Origin: Cymodocea nodosa
Lineage: Eukaryota; Streptophyta; Magnoliopsida; Alismatales; Cymodoceaceae
DNA: 64,000 nucleotides
Direction: 5' to 3'
Assembly: GCA_036874045.1 (NCBI GenBank)
Contig: CM072337.1
Location: 682,001-746,000 of the forward strand
Part shown: piece by piece, positions 23,780-36,888 of the stretch
Position numbering within the stretch: position 1 is the first letter of the stretch
Layout of the letters: each line of letters begins with the position of its first letter
Notes under the pieces: generated by a model
Told to the model about the DNA's origin: nothing
The model's input: the letters and a program-made list of their open reading frames with translations, nothing else
Database searches by the model: none
Position numbers and translations under genes: made by a program

Positions 23780-26700
23780 ATGTCATCCTACAAATATTGG
23801 ACAATGACAGCCAGGACAATTGCCTTGTTGCTGTCGCTTACTCTCACATTGGTGGAGGCATCAAATCTATCACGGAATATGCTATCTTTTGATAGCCTGC
23901 TGGCCAACACAAATTTTCTTTCGAGTTGGCCAATACTAAGTGCAGGAGTGTTTGTAGCAGTTGCTGCAATCCTGTCACTGTTTCTTATTTTTGAACATCT
24001 TGCTGTATACTATCTTCCAGAGGTACAAATTCTTTCTGTTGGTGATTACTGATTTCTCTATGGATGGACCTCTGACCTTAACCATAAAATAATCAGGCCA
24101 TATATTTTTTATACCCTATCAGTTCATCAGTGGATGAACTCTATTTTGTTATACTGTTGTTTGACTTTTTTGTTAAAAAATAAGCTATCACATTATTTCA
24201 AGCATATTTGATGGGTCTATAAATATGTTTCCTCATTATTTGATATTTTGATGTGATGTTATTTATTTTCCTTTGCCTTCTATTTCATTCCAGGAGCAGA
24301 AGTTTCTGATCGGTCTCATTCTAATGGTCCCTGTTTATGCAGTTGAATCGGTATGGTTGCTTCTACCATCCTTCAAGACTTTTGCTTGATATTACATAGT
24401 TTTTGTGGAAAATGATTATCCATCAGTAATGTCTTATTACAACAATAGGGAATTGGTTCTTTTGTAGAGGAAATGGTTGAGAAGAAGAGAGACACATTGT
24501 ATTCATTAGTCTATTTACTTTTGAAGTTAGCCTTGACATTGCTAGTTGCCACTGGCACAGTTGAAATATCATTTTCTGCAATGAACATTGTGAAAGTAGA
24601 TTATGTGACTGTATGGAAGATTAATGGATGAATGTCAGTTTAATGATGTATATTGAGAAAGATATGTTAGATTGTGTGGATATTTGATAATGAATTTATC
24701 ATACAATACTTTCAGAGAATCACAAATCATCAAGGATAGTTGTAGTTTTAGATTTACCAGATTTATGAAACATAATCTTAATTGTAGATGGTTTATGTAT
24801 TACAATTATTATTTTTAAAACCATTTTGCATTATATGCTGTTGCTTACATTTTAGCGCCCCCCCCCCCTCCCTCCAATGTTGGTTTCGCTTGTGCTCCCT
24901 ATCTTCATCCCTGGATATAGATATAGATATATTAGAGATTCATAGAACTAATGGAAGAATATTTCAACCATTGTGAATAAAATTATTGGATTACATATTT
25001 TATCTAATGCTAAAGCAGATTTAAATCACCAAATCCCAACAAAATAAATCTTAACTTATTAGGCTTGGTTGTCATTTTAGTCAGCTGATTGAAGATTATT
25101 TCTTGAATTAATAATATACAAATGTTTATGTTTTTATGATTTTTGACTCTTTGATCCCAATAACTGATTAAATATTGAGAACATTTCATGCTTCTTGGTT
25201 CATGTTTAATACTTTTCGTATTTTTATTTTACAAATATTATTATTATGAGTGTGAAAAGTTTATGGCTATATCCCACTAGCAAAATGGATACGACAGAAA
25301 TTATTTTGTTGCTTAAAACTCATATTATAGCTTGCAGAGGTTTCCTATGGTTTACTAGATTAAATATACCGAGTTATACATTTATTGAAGAGTGCATTCT
25401 GTACAAAATCTGGAGTTTAAGTTATCATGGGCTTTTATCAATTCTATTTATTTAGGAATTTAACTTCTTTTTGGGATAAGACTGTCATGTCCTATGTGAT
25501 TTTTGCTTGCTTTTGCCATATATAGTGTCCTAAATAACTGACTTCACTTCCTTTTTTTGGGCAGTTCCTATCACTGTTGAATTATAAGATTGCATTTGTT
25601 TGTGAAATCATGCGTGATTGTTATGAGGCTTTTGCTTTGTATTGCTTCGAAAGATATTTGATAGCTTGCTTAGGTAAGTTGACAACCTTCAATGCCATTT
25701 TTTTTGTTATGATCATTTATTAGTGTTTTGATTGTTATGGAAATTTTAAATGATAGGGTATCGGTTCAGAACAACATCAGATTAGTATAGACACTCAAGC
25801 ATAGGACTTGAGGGGACATTGCTCACATTTTAAGTGAACTACTATAAATATCCTTCTGCAATTTTCGACTTGAAAAACATAATTGCAAGGATAAAGGGTC
25901 ACAAAGAACAAAGTTTTTTATTATGGTGCTTATGGAATGTAGGCTTACTCGAAATTTTTGAATACAGAGACACAATAGGGAGGGGACTTAGAAAGACTTA
26001 AATCCAGTGAATAAACATTAACCTCCATTGACAATAGAAACTGAATGAATGGTAGACATTGACATAGTCCAGTGGAAATGTCTCTTTTACCCATCATGTG
26101 GTCAGTGTTTATTGAATTTATGCTCTAAGAACTGTCTTGAAAGACTAGACATGCATTATTAGTGGCATGACAGGTAGTGACATTAGTAGAGTCTGAATGG
26201 CTCAAACTTTTAGGAAGTACTCATACTCTTTTAGAGGAACAATTAAATTCTTAGTAGTAGTATTGTGACTGGTAGGAGAGTCTGTTTTAACTTGCTGAAC
26301 TCCCTGTGGTGACACATGATTAGTTCCATGGAAAGCATGCATATATATAGGTTGAATTCACATGAAAAGCATTTCCACGAATGATATTCATATGCATTCC
26401 ATTCCATTTATTGTTTGCAGGTGGTGAAGAGAGTACAATTATGTTTATGGAGGATCAAACACAACCAACTTCTAGCACCCCTCTTCTGGAAGTGTATGAT
26501 TATGATTATGATTATGATGATGGGTCTTTTAAGCATCCATTTCCTTTGAATTGCTTTATAAAGCAGTGGTACATGGGTTCTCATTTCTATCAAGCTGTAA
26601 AAATTGGCATAGTTCAGTATGTATGTGTTTCTACGTTCTATCATGTGAAATTCTTGGTTATTTTCTGTTCTCATATTAGTTGGTATTGTTGATTTTTTTT

Positions 26701-28288
26701 TATAGATGATATTAAAGACAATTTGCGCACTGCTAGCCATCATTTTTGAACTCTTTGGGGTTTATGGAGAAGGGAAGTTCGAATGGAGATTTGGGTATGA
26801 GTTTGGTGCTTCAAATTTCTTAAAATGTCCTGTAGGTTGTCCATGTTTCGATCTCACCATCCCTAGATAGTTTTTAACTTATCTTGCAACTTCTAGATAG
26901 GATTCCTCCATTCCAACCAAAAATACCTAGTTTGATCCTATTCACACACACACATGCACGCACGGACGCTCACTTGATGTGTTTTGACTTTGGATGATTT
27001 TATTGCAGGTATCCTTATCTTGCTGTCATCCTTAACTTCAGTCAGACCTGGGCTTTATATTGCCTCGTGCAGTTTTACTCTGTTACCAAGGAGAAATTGG
27101 AACATATCAAGCCATTGCCCAAGTTTCTTGCTTTCAAGTCCATCGTTTTCCTAACTTGGTGGCAGGGTGTTGTGGTAGCATTTCTCTTTTCTATGGGTTT
27201 TGCTAAGGGTTTTCTAGCCCAAGAATTGAAAACACGTATACAAGATTTTTTGATATGCATAGAGGTACTTCATAATTCCTATAAAGTTTATAAATATTTC
27301 ATTCTTTTCTTTTTAACAATTTAGGTACCCTTTTCCGGAAATCATTCATCAGTACAATAGTTTAGAGAATCAAAACCTAATACCAGGTGTAACAATGTAG
27401 TAGATTGCGTAACAATATTACATGTCAATTCCCAGTACGAGATTTTGGTAACTATATCTAGTGTGAAATTTTGTGGACCTTTTAAGAGATGCATCTTAAT
27501 GGATGTGAATGACAGAGTGAATACATGATGCATAGGCTCACATGGTTAATTACGACAGTTGTGATCCATACGTATGATTGTTTCATTTTAAAATTGAGTG
27601 GCCTCTTTTAACCATTGTTCCCTGGAGCAGATGGGTGTTGCTGCTGTTGTGCACCTTTATGTCTTTCCTGCCACTCCTTATCAGCGTGGAGAGAGATGCA
27701 TCCGCAACGTAGCCGTGCTAAGTGATTATGCATCGTTGGGTGTTCCTCCAGATCCGGAAGAAGTTAGAGAAAGCGAAAGGGCAACAAAAATGCATCTTGC
27801 TCGCCCGGATGACAGAGTAAAACGTCTGAATTTCCCCCAAAGTGTTCGTGATGTGATCCTAGGGAGCGGTGAAATTGTGCGAATGCTTTCCACTACATGC
27901 TTATCATGCTTCAAAATACCTTTGATGCTTTGTAATACGCATGTCTTTATTTTTATTTTTTGTTTTGTGTACTCATTCACAGGTTGCGGACGACGTGAAG
28001 TTCACCGTTTCTCACGTGGCAGAACCTGTAGAACGGGGTATCTCCAAAATAAACGAGGCTTTCTATCACATATCAGAAAACGTAAAAAGACTTGAGAAGA
28101 AAAGAAAAAAATCTAAGGATGACAGTTATCTCATACCCATGGAGCCGCGGACTGGAGAATTTGCCGAGGTCCATGAAAGCTCTTTAGAGGGGAGTTTTAG
28201 CGACAGTGGTTTGTGTAGGAAGAAGCAGCAGCATAAAGGAAGCCATTCCCAGATTAGGAACTCGAGTGAGTCCGCTGGTGATGGATGA
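23780..28288 (+). CDS. LAZ1: LAZ1/TMEM184-type multi-pass membrane protein (Ostα-like, DUF300)
   Basis: Tonoplast/endomembrane protein of the organic solute transporter-alpha-like superfamily. In Arabidopsis, LAZ1 affects programmed cell death and vacuole/brassinosteroid signalling. Exons 23780-24022, 24294-24350, 25565-25673, 26421-26620, 26706-26794, 27009-27264, 27631-27876 and 27983-28288 join in phase to 501 aa. An N-terminal hydrophobic stretch may be a signal peptide. Successive helices include FVAVAAILSLFLIFEHL, IGLILMVPVYAVES, the exon-5 segment ICALLAIIFELFGVY, NFSQTWALYCLVQFY and WWQGVVVAFLFSMG. Family hallmarks are VYAVES, YEAFALYCFERYL and the cytosolic C-terminal block DDVKFTVSHVAEPVERGI. 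Exon 4 encodes an Asp/Tyr-rich stretch (YDYDYDYDD) from a GATTAT repeat, in a hydrophilic loop. No disabling change was seen. Confidence 0.94.
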
Positions 28289-31200
28289 GCTTCAACAATA
28301 CCAAACAGTAGTGTAACATAGCCGCTGTTGTTCGACATACATCAATACATTAGCACCAGCAAATTGCCAATGCCTGACGGTAGACCACACATGCTTGTAA
28401 TTTGGTTTGCCTGAGTAGAGAGCATTTGCAGTCTAACCAAGAAAAATTGCTAACCTTGTACGGATGTACACTTGGACAATGTTCTCTTCCCAACTGATCA
28501 GCCTTCATGTATCTTTTTTCTCTCTTAGATATTTCAGATGAAGAAGGGAAATGGTATGCATGGTGTTATTTTATCAAACTAATTTCAGCATGTCTGTGTC
28601 CATGGAAAAATGTTAAAACTCTTTAACATGTATAGCTGTTGAGATAAGCATTGCATGGAAGATTGCGTGGTTATTAATTTTTTTTTTTAAAAAGAAGAAG
28701 AAGAAGAAATAAAACCACAATTGGTCAGTTTCTATGATGAGATATGATTTTTATTAGACGCTTATGACTAATGAAGTTTTCGAGAATTACATGTCTTTCG
28801 TTTGCACAAGCTTTCCATTCTTCTCGGATGGCTCTGCCGTCGTAGGTTGAGGTCTGTTTAATGGAGGTTTTCGTTATATGTCAAACACATGAATTCATGA
28901 GATACTTTTGAAGGATTAATTAGTGATTTTATAATTTACACTTACTCGAAAAGAAAAATATATTATTTACATCATATTTAATACATAAAAAGAATAAATG
29001 TATTATTTCATTGGTTTTAAAGAAAAGTATACAATTTTGTTGTACAGTTTAATTTATAAGGACAATGGTAATATTTGAAAATATATCTTGAGAGTGCTCG
29101 TTTATAAGATAATAATATATAATCATTTTATACTTATGTTTGAGTGTATATAAACACTTAGATACATTTCTTTTTTAATATATTCATATCTAAGAAGTGA
29201 TCTTAAGACGTGGGAAATTTATATTCCAGCCTAAGAGTATTATTATGTTCTTTTTAAATGCTAGTACTATAGAGTCAGTATTTTTTATATTTTAAACTCG
29301 TACCTAGAATGTTTGACTTTCTTGCGTATGTCAATACTTTATGTTTCTGTATAATAGTATTAGTATAGACAACTTATAATATGTAGATAGTTAATGCCTT
29401 TATTTGAGAGTATTATAATAATGGGCAATTTACCCTTTATCCAGATTATTATAATACATGGATAACTAATACTCTACCTTGAAGTGTAATTTAAATATAA
29501 TTTCACGTAAAGTCATAAAATATTCTAGATGGTGGTTGAGGGAGTGTTTGCATACCTTGATAATAAAGAAAAATGATTTCTGACATTTTTTAGATGTTTG
29601 TACATTTTTATAATTTATTTTTATTTTCATTCATTTACCTGTGGTATAAAACACATGCGTTTTTCGACTCTCTTCTTTCGAAAAATACAGGAACTCTCGC
29701 CCGCACATCCCTAAAAATCCGCCCAAACGTGAGCTCGTCGACGAACGCTACCTTATTGTCGTTGGTCGTGGGAACCATCGTCGTCATCTTTTGCGTTGAT
29801 CTATGAATGCGTCGTCCTATCGTCCGCATAGAGTACTTCATTCAGAGTTTCGTTGTCATCTTCAGTATGATACTTCGATTTCTCTCTTTTTCCGTGAAAA
29901 TAGATTGCATGTTGCGAGTTTACTCATTTTTGAGAATTTGAGGATCAATTTCAGGAGAGATTGAGAATCTATCTCAAACAAACCTTGGTCTATATGATTC
30001 CCATGTTCCATAGAAAATGAAAAAAGGATGAGGCATTTAATATGTTAGATTTGCGGCTCCGTTTGTATTGATCTGTGAATTGTGACTCTTTTAACATAGG
30101 TGATTTGAAACACTCAGTTGAATCAAGGTTATGCACCAGCATCACTATTTTTCTCCGTTTCTTAAGTTTCAAAGTGATATATTCTCATTATTTACTCATT
30201 ATCTCCTTATGATGGTTGGTGTTAAAGTTGCTTCCTTTGTGTGCTACTACATTAATCATATGTTGTATATATAGATCTGTTATGATATTGTTGTAATTGC
30301 ATTTGAAGAACATGTATCATTATGTAGGTCTTGATATTGGCTGCACAATGAAGATGCTCGGGTGGTTTTCCAAGACCACCTAGGACTTGGGCATTTCTTG
30401 GTTATAAATCTGGGCAAATGCAATTAAGGGTTCAATAAAGATCCATCTATGGGAAATCATATATAAAGGTTTGTTATGGTCTTTAAACCCTAATAAGCAT
30501 GAGCTTCATCAATAATAGGACATGGTGGTGCACATCAGCAAAGTTGTGGTATTGGTAAGATATTTGAAATAATTTATTCAAAGAAAGGGAAACTTCCTAT
30601 GCTAGTCAGTAGAAGAATGGGAAAAATGTGAAGACAATGAAGATAAGGAGGATGCGAACTTTGGGAAAAAAAGTTATGATTTATTGGAGGATGAAGAAAG
30701 TGAATGAATGATTGTTGGTCAATTGTGTTCTTGTTAATTGTGTTGGTCAAATGTGTTGTTAACTTTAAACCTCTTGTTAATTTGTTATGTGTTAACTTTT
30801 ATTTTCAAGTAAATTTGTAATTTGTAACATTTAGACAATGCTATTATGCTTGTTTAACTAAATATGTTATTTCTGAAAATATAATTAAAATGTTTTATAT
30901 TTTGACATATATGGATTTATAAAAGTATGATTTTTAACTATTTAGAATCTATAATAAGTAGCAATGGAAAAATTATAGCATTAAAGTAGAGTAAATAAAG
31001 TAGATGTTATTCATAGGATTAAAAGGTAGATAAAGTGGAGAAATGTTTCTAGAATGTTATATGATAAGTTAATATCTTTAAAATTAAAAGAAAATTTGTA
31101 TAAAACTTTTATTCATTCAACCATATTTTATGGCTCATAGTGTTAGACTATAAAGCATAATCATAATTAACTAATGAGATATTCTTGAAGTATATATCTA

Positions 31201-31500
31201 TATGTGGCGTGAGATTTGTCTTATTCTTTTCAAAACAATCAAATTGCCCTTATAGTTATTAAACATTTTCAATCATTAAATATTACCTTAGTTAGTAAGG
31301 CTGAATTGCTTCCAAATTTAAGTTAGTTTTTTGTAATATGTTATTTGTGAAATTGTTTGATGCTTTTCTTCTATTTCATTCATAAGTTGCAATTTGAAAT
31401 GGAATATTAAATTTAATCATTTATGATGTATTTTGTACTATTTTACACATTAGAAATATATTAGTTTTATTTTAACTATAGAAAAAATACAATTGTAGAC
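28289..31500. other. LAZ1 3' UTR and AT-rich intergenic region
   Basis: The LAZ1 3' UTR probably occupies the first few hundred bases. A GC-richer patch at 29640-29880 has a TATAAA at about 29646 and opposing frames of 68-70 codons, but no domain. The patch at 30330-30720 has gene-like composition but all frames are broken, and I could not identify it. Confidence 0.4.
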
Positions 31501-31529
31501 AATGGTAAAAACTAATGTAAATGTAAAAA

Positions 31530-32510
31530 AGGTTTCAACTAGAAAAAAAATTATATGGAGTTAAAAAGATGATGAAATGATCTTAACTCTCTTTTGTGAT
31601 GCTATCAATCAAGAAAACACTAAAATAACTGATGATAAAATTAGAGTAGATACATAGAATCAAGTGATCAATGATTATAATAGTAAAATAAATACTAGGC
31701 TAAAAAAGAAAAGTGTTGATAGTTCTCTAAAGATATTGTAGTAAATATATAAAAATTATAGAAAGATTGCCAATTAAAGTAATTGGAGATGAGACTACGT
31801 GTGTAGTCATATAATGTGAGAAAAATTTGTGAAGATGACATTAATTATTATGAAACATGTATCTTTCTCTTGGCTTATGTGTAGCTGATTTGATATTTAA
31901 TTATATTTCTTTTCTTTTTATAGAGTTATCTTGAATGTAGTACCTTGAAAAAAAAATCTTGTTTAACATATAAGCAATTGAAGATGATTTTTAAGACTAG
32001 TATTGTTGGAAGGGAAATAAGTATAATACCTATGAATTTTCAAGAAATTGAAGTTTTCAATTTAAATGATAATATATTTCTCTTGAACAACTTTAATAAC
32101 ATTACTCATCCAATACTATTAAGTGATGACTTGGAGATGCAAATACTACATTTACAATCCAAAGATTCTAAGAAGAAGAGCAAGTGAACTCATTCTTATA
32201 TAGAATCATTTGAAAAGATGGCAACCTTAGTTCAAGGGATGGAAGTAAACATGAGAAAATTTTTATAAGAATATAAATAATGCAATAGAAGTAAAACATA
32301 GATCATGGAGTGTATTACCAAAGTTGAAGTTGAAAGAAATGAATTCTTAAGAATGTAACACAACAAATTAAATATTATTCCTTCATTGATTGAACTTTTT
32401 AGTCTAGATGAATATGAAGTATATAATGCAATGACATTATTAGAAAATCATAAAAAATGAAAATTATTTTTAGGTTTATCAAAGGAGATGAGACTTAATT
32501 GACTGAAATA
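31530..32510 (+). mobile_element. Decayed Myb/SANT-like ORF, probably ORF1 of a PIF/Harbinger-type transposon
   Basis: Broken plus-strand frames read DDEMILTLFCDAINQEN (like the start of a trihelix Myb/SANT domain). Next comes an 80-codon frame at 31945-32187. Then EYEVYNAMTLLE and LFLGLSKEMRLN.LK appear, resembling the C-terminal L.L....R..WL block of transposon-derived Myb/SANT-like proteins. Several in-frame stops make it non-functional. No transposase or terminal repeats were found. The family assignment is from memory of the domain layout. Confidence 0.35.
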
Positions 32511-34500
32511 CAATCTTTCATAAACATTATAAGAGATGTACTAGACTTTGTCATTTTTCATGATAGATTGTTTTGGTGTTTGCATATTATTTTGGTATAG
32601 TTGTTATGTGTGTTATTGATATAGTAGACATTGTTGTTATGTCTGTTATTGATGTGATGATGTGGTATATTTTGTTGTTTATGTGATGATGTAATAGACA
32701 TTGTTCTTGTTGTTATATGTAGTGTTAATGTGATGATGTAGTGCATTTTGTTATTTATGTGAAGATATATTAGACATTGTTATTGTTGTAATGTATGTTG
32801 TTGATGTGATGATTTAGTAGATATTGTTGTTCTTGATATGTGTTGATGTGATGATGTAATGAATAGATTATTATATATGCATTTACTTGTTTGTTTCAAT
32901 TAATTTTCTTTTTTTATGGTTTTTTTTACTACTACAAATAGATCCAAATGAACATATTAAGATTTTGAAAGAATTTATAAAAGAGAAAGTGACATAACAA
33001 AAACAAGTACTTATGTATATAATAAAAGTATAGAAATTTATGTTTATATTAACAAGTAGTATGAATCATGTTGTAAGAAGTATTTCAAGAATATATTTAA
33101 AAAAGGACAATAATATATAATTATGTTATTAAATCCATCTTTACCTAATTAGCTATATAATTGCATGAAAATCTATTAAATGAATCAACATGTTTTCTTC
33201 TATTTCTGTAATTTTTTGAGAAGTGAAGGAATAATGCAAGATGGTAGAAGTGTGAATGTATAAGAAAAACTTACAATATTGTTTATCATAATTGGACAAA
33301 ATCAAAGAAATGATGTAATTATTGTTGATGTGGTTAGATAATCAATATATACTTCAATGAAATGTTAAATGTAATAATGAAAGTAGAATATAAACTACTA
33401 GTTAAGCAAGAATCATCAACTTTATCTAAGATTTGAAATGATCGTCACATTTATCTTTACTTTAAGGTGAGAGAATGTTATTCATTAATATGTTTTTAAA
33501 TTATGATAGATTATTGTGTATGCTCTTTTTCTTCTAGGATTGTATTGGAGTTGTTGGTATTCATATAAAAGTTATAATTTATGAGGAAGAAACTATATGT
33601 TAGAGAAATAAAAAATGTGAATTATAATAAAATGTATTAACAACATATAATTTTGATATAAAAATTGTTTACATCCTTGGTAGATAGGAAAGATTAGTAA
33701 CTGATGTTTGTATTTTTCAAAATATACTTTTTCAATGTAATGTTTTCAAAATTCCATCGGGTTTGATATTAATAAAAATACTTAAATTAAATTTTTTAAC
33801 TTAATAGATGCAAGTTATCTCAATAGGTTCATTCCATTTCAAGACGTAAGATATCATTTGAATATTATGATACTAATAAATTTTTAATAAACATAATAAA
33901 AATTTCAACTATAGACATTTACAATTAAAAATAATAATTAAACATACATTTAAAATAATCAAACATCATTTTACAATTTTATAAGATTAAATATCATCTT
34001 CTTTTAAAACATAAAGAAAAAGTATCTTAACATATTTTTTAGTTCACAATTTTATTCATTAAACAAAGAAAATAGATTCACTTGAAAATATTTTAGAAGA
34101 ATTACAAGAAATGATGATTGAAGAAGTATCTATTATTACTAGATCAAGTTAAGATCGTAGGAAATAAATTATTGATACAATATGTTATAATATTATGAGA
34201 TTTATGTGAAAAAATAAAGATGTATGAAATGTAATTTTATATTGTAACTATTGTAGATTAGTAATTTTATGATTCTTTTTTGTTGTCAATTAAATTTTGT
34301 TATTTTTTATCATGTAGATAAATATAAAAAATCTAAACTTATCATTTTTCATCATTTTATATTTTGTACATAAAAACACATTTTAGATTCTGTAATTATC
34401 TATTTTATATACAAATACTCATTATTCATCATTTTTTAGTTTTGTCATTTTCTATTAATTTTCACTTTCATCATTTTTTATCATTTTTCATAATTTTCTT
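32511..34500. other. AT-rich intergenic region
   Basis: Includes a loosely repeated TTGTTGTTATGT / GATGTGATGATGTA tract at 32570-32870. No genes recognised. Confidence 0.45.
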
Positions 34501-34509
34501 TTGGACATT

Positions 34510-36510
34510 TTCTAGATATATAAATACCCTTTAAGAGTCTTTTTTAAAGAAGATATAATAAGATTGATAAAACCAACTCGGGTAAAAAAACTTAAAATAC
34601 AAATACATTTAAATAAACAAAACGAAGAAAATAAATCTCATATAAGAGAAAATAAAATAAAATTAGTAATTTCTTTTGGCCCCACGATTGAAGAAAAAGT
34701 CAAAGAAATAAAAGAGAGAGATGAGACGACACGTCTCTTTTCTTCAATCAAAGTCTCTCCTTTTATGTTCCGAAGATCGAAGTTCATCTCTACGTTTGGA
34801 CGCATCTACATAACGATATTTATAATTTTGTTCGATGTTCAAATTCAAGGAAAAACACGTTTTTATTTTTTGAAATCTTCTAGAAACCTTATTATATAAA
34901 TCGTGACAATTCTATATTTAAATTAAAAATGATTTTTCATTTTGACCATCAGGTCCGAGATTCCATTTTCGTCCTCGTGCTTTGGAAGCTAACACGCGGT
35001 TTTTTTGGTCTTTTTTCTTTTTAGATCAGAGAAAAGTTAATTCTCATCGTTTCTTCCTTTTTTTGGGTTTATATATAAATCAATTGGTATGAGACTATAA
35101 ATATCCAAGTTAGAACTACTAGCTAGCAGTTGGTATGGAGGTTGACTTTGATAGAAGGAAAAAATAAAAAAATAAAAAACATCGATCTGATTGATGGTAA
35201 GATACGTTCTGACTTAAAAAAAAAAAAACTTCAATCATATCGAAAAAAAAATAAAAGAAAAAAAAAACTTTTATCGATTAGACTAAACTTGAGCTTTGAT
35301 CTAATCGAAAAAAAAAATAAAAGAAAAAAAAACTTCTACTAATCAAACTGAAGTTAAGCTTTAGTCTAACTGAAGAAAAAAATAAAAGAAAAAAAACTTC
35401 TATCTTCTACCGATTGGACTGAAGTTGAACTTCACTTTGATCGAAGAAAATAATAAAAGAAAAAAAAACTTATATTCTGTCGTTCGGAGTGAAGTTGAGC
35501 TTTAGTCTAATCAAAAAAAAAATTTTTTTTTTTTTATCTTTTGCCAATCAAATCGAAGTTTAACTTTAGTCTGACTAAAGAAAAAAAAAAAAAAAACTTC
35601 TACTTTAATTGAGTCAAGTCAGACTATCACAAAAATATTTTGAACCAAATTAAGTTGCCTCGAAATAATTTTAGGTTATACTAGATTGTCAAAAAAAATT
35701 AAAAAATTTCAACCCGACCCAACCTGACCTGTAGCTCACATGGACTGCTACTTTTTGAGCCAACCTAACCCAACCCATTGACATCTTTAGATATAACCTT
35801 TTAAGAGTCTTTTTTAAAGAAGATATAATAAGATTGATAGAACCAACTCCAATGATACAACTAGGGTCAAAAAATTTAAAATACAATTATAGTTAAAGAA
35901 ACAAAACGAAGAAAATAAATCTCAGATATAAGAAACAAAAACAAAATTAGTAATTTCTTTCGCCCCCCAGATTGAAGCAGAAAGTCGAAAAAATAAAAGA
36001 GAAAGATAAGACAACACGTCTCTTTTCTTCGATCAAAGTCTCTCCTTTTACGTTCCGAAGGCCCAAGATCATAATCTCTACGTTTAGACCATCAGGTGCG
36101 AGATTTCATTTTCGACATGTCCTCATGCTTTGGAAGCTGACACGTGATTTGTTTTTTGTTCTTTTTTCCTTTGAGATAGGAGAAAAGTTAATTCTCATCG
36201 CTTCTTCCTTTTTTTTGTTTTTTGGTTCTTTTTAGTATTGTCAAAGGTTTTTTATTTTTAATTGTAGGTAAAAATATTATAGAGATTTATTTAAATATAT
36301 TATATTTAAAATATATTTATTTGTTTTATGTGTATTCTTTATTTTTTTTATATGTAATCTTTATCATTAACACATCTACAAAACGATATTTATAATTTTC
36401 TTCGATGTTCAAATTTCAGGAAAACACGTTTTTATTTTTTATTTTAAATTGAAATCTTTTATAAGTCTTATTATATAAATTATGATTATTTTATATTTAA
36501 ATTAAAAATA
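34510..36510 (+). repeat. Duplicated 0.5 kb block (34510-34990 and 35785-36220) with a split tail
   Basis: Both blocks contain CCTTTTAAGAGTCTTTTTTA, AAGATATAATAAGATTGATA, CACGTCTCTTTTCTTC, TCTCTCCTTTTA and AGAAAAGTTAATTCTCATCG in the same order. A further segment (about 34800-34930, starting CATCTACATAACGATATTTA) recurs outside the second block at 36370-36510. The duplication was therefore rearranged, or a piece was lost or moved. Non-coding. It could be two copies of an unrecognised short element. Confidence 0.65.
35190..35600 (+). repeat. Minisatellite of about 65 bp, five to six degenerate units
   Basis: Each unit has the pattern (C/T)GAAGTTGAGCTTTAGTCTAA(T/C), then (C/T)GAA, an A-rich tract AATAAAAGAAAAAAAA and CTTCTAC. 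Units vary in length because of the A tracts. Confidence 0.7.
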
Positions 36511-36599
36511 AATTTTCGTATAAATTACAAAAAAATAAAATAAAACCGAAAGAGCACGGCAGACTGGGAAAAACCCTTCGTTCAGCAGACGACCAGTCC

Positions 36600-36888
36600 T
36601 CGCCTGATGGGTGAATCGCAGTGGTTGACTTTTACCGCCGGCGAGGTTCGACTTCCAAGCAACGGGAAATTTCCTGGAAAGAAGAAAATGATGATTAGCT
36701 TAATCAGCAATCTTATCTCATGCCAACAACCACCGTATCGTTCTTTTACGAACTCTTCTGATGGTCGTACCAATTGCCATACGGCTGGACTATAAATAAG
36801 TGATTAGTAATAAATAACTCTTCGACCACATCAATCCTTCTTCAACTGTCACGGGAGAGGACAGTTCCAGAAAGAGAGAGAGAGAGAG
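36600..36888 (+). promoter_or_regulatory. Promoter and leader of the pathogen-related gene
   Basis: A TATAAATA box at 36791-36798 sits about 90 bp before the ATG at 36889. TTGACT at 36625-36630 fits the WRKY-binding W-box core TTGAC(C/T). The leader ends in an AG repeat before ATGGGTGATGG. The link to pathogen induction is an inference from the motif and the gene family. Confidence 0.6.

Noticed and set aside
29594..29841. Opposed frames with a TATAAA upstream
   Set aside because: No domain and no continuation by splicing; composition alone is not enough to call a gene.
32570..32870. TTGTTGTTATGT tract as a satellite
   Set aside because: Words repeat only loosely and units cannot be aligned with confidence.
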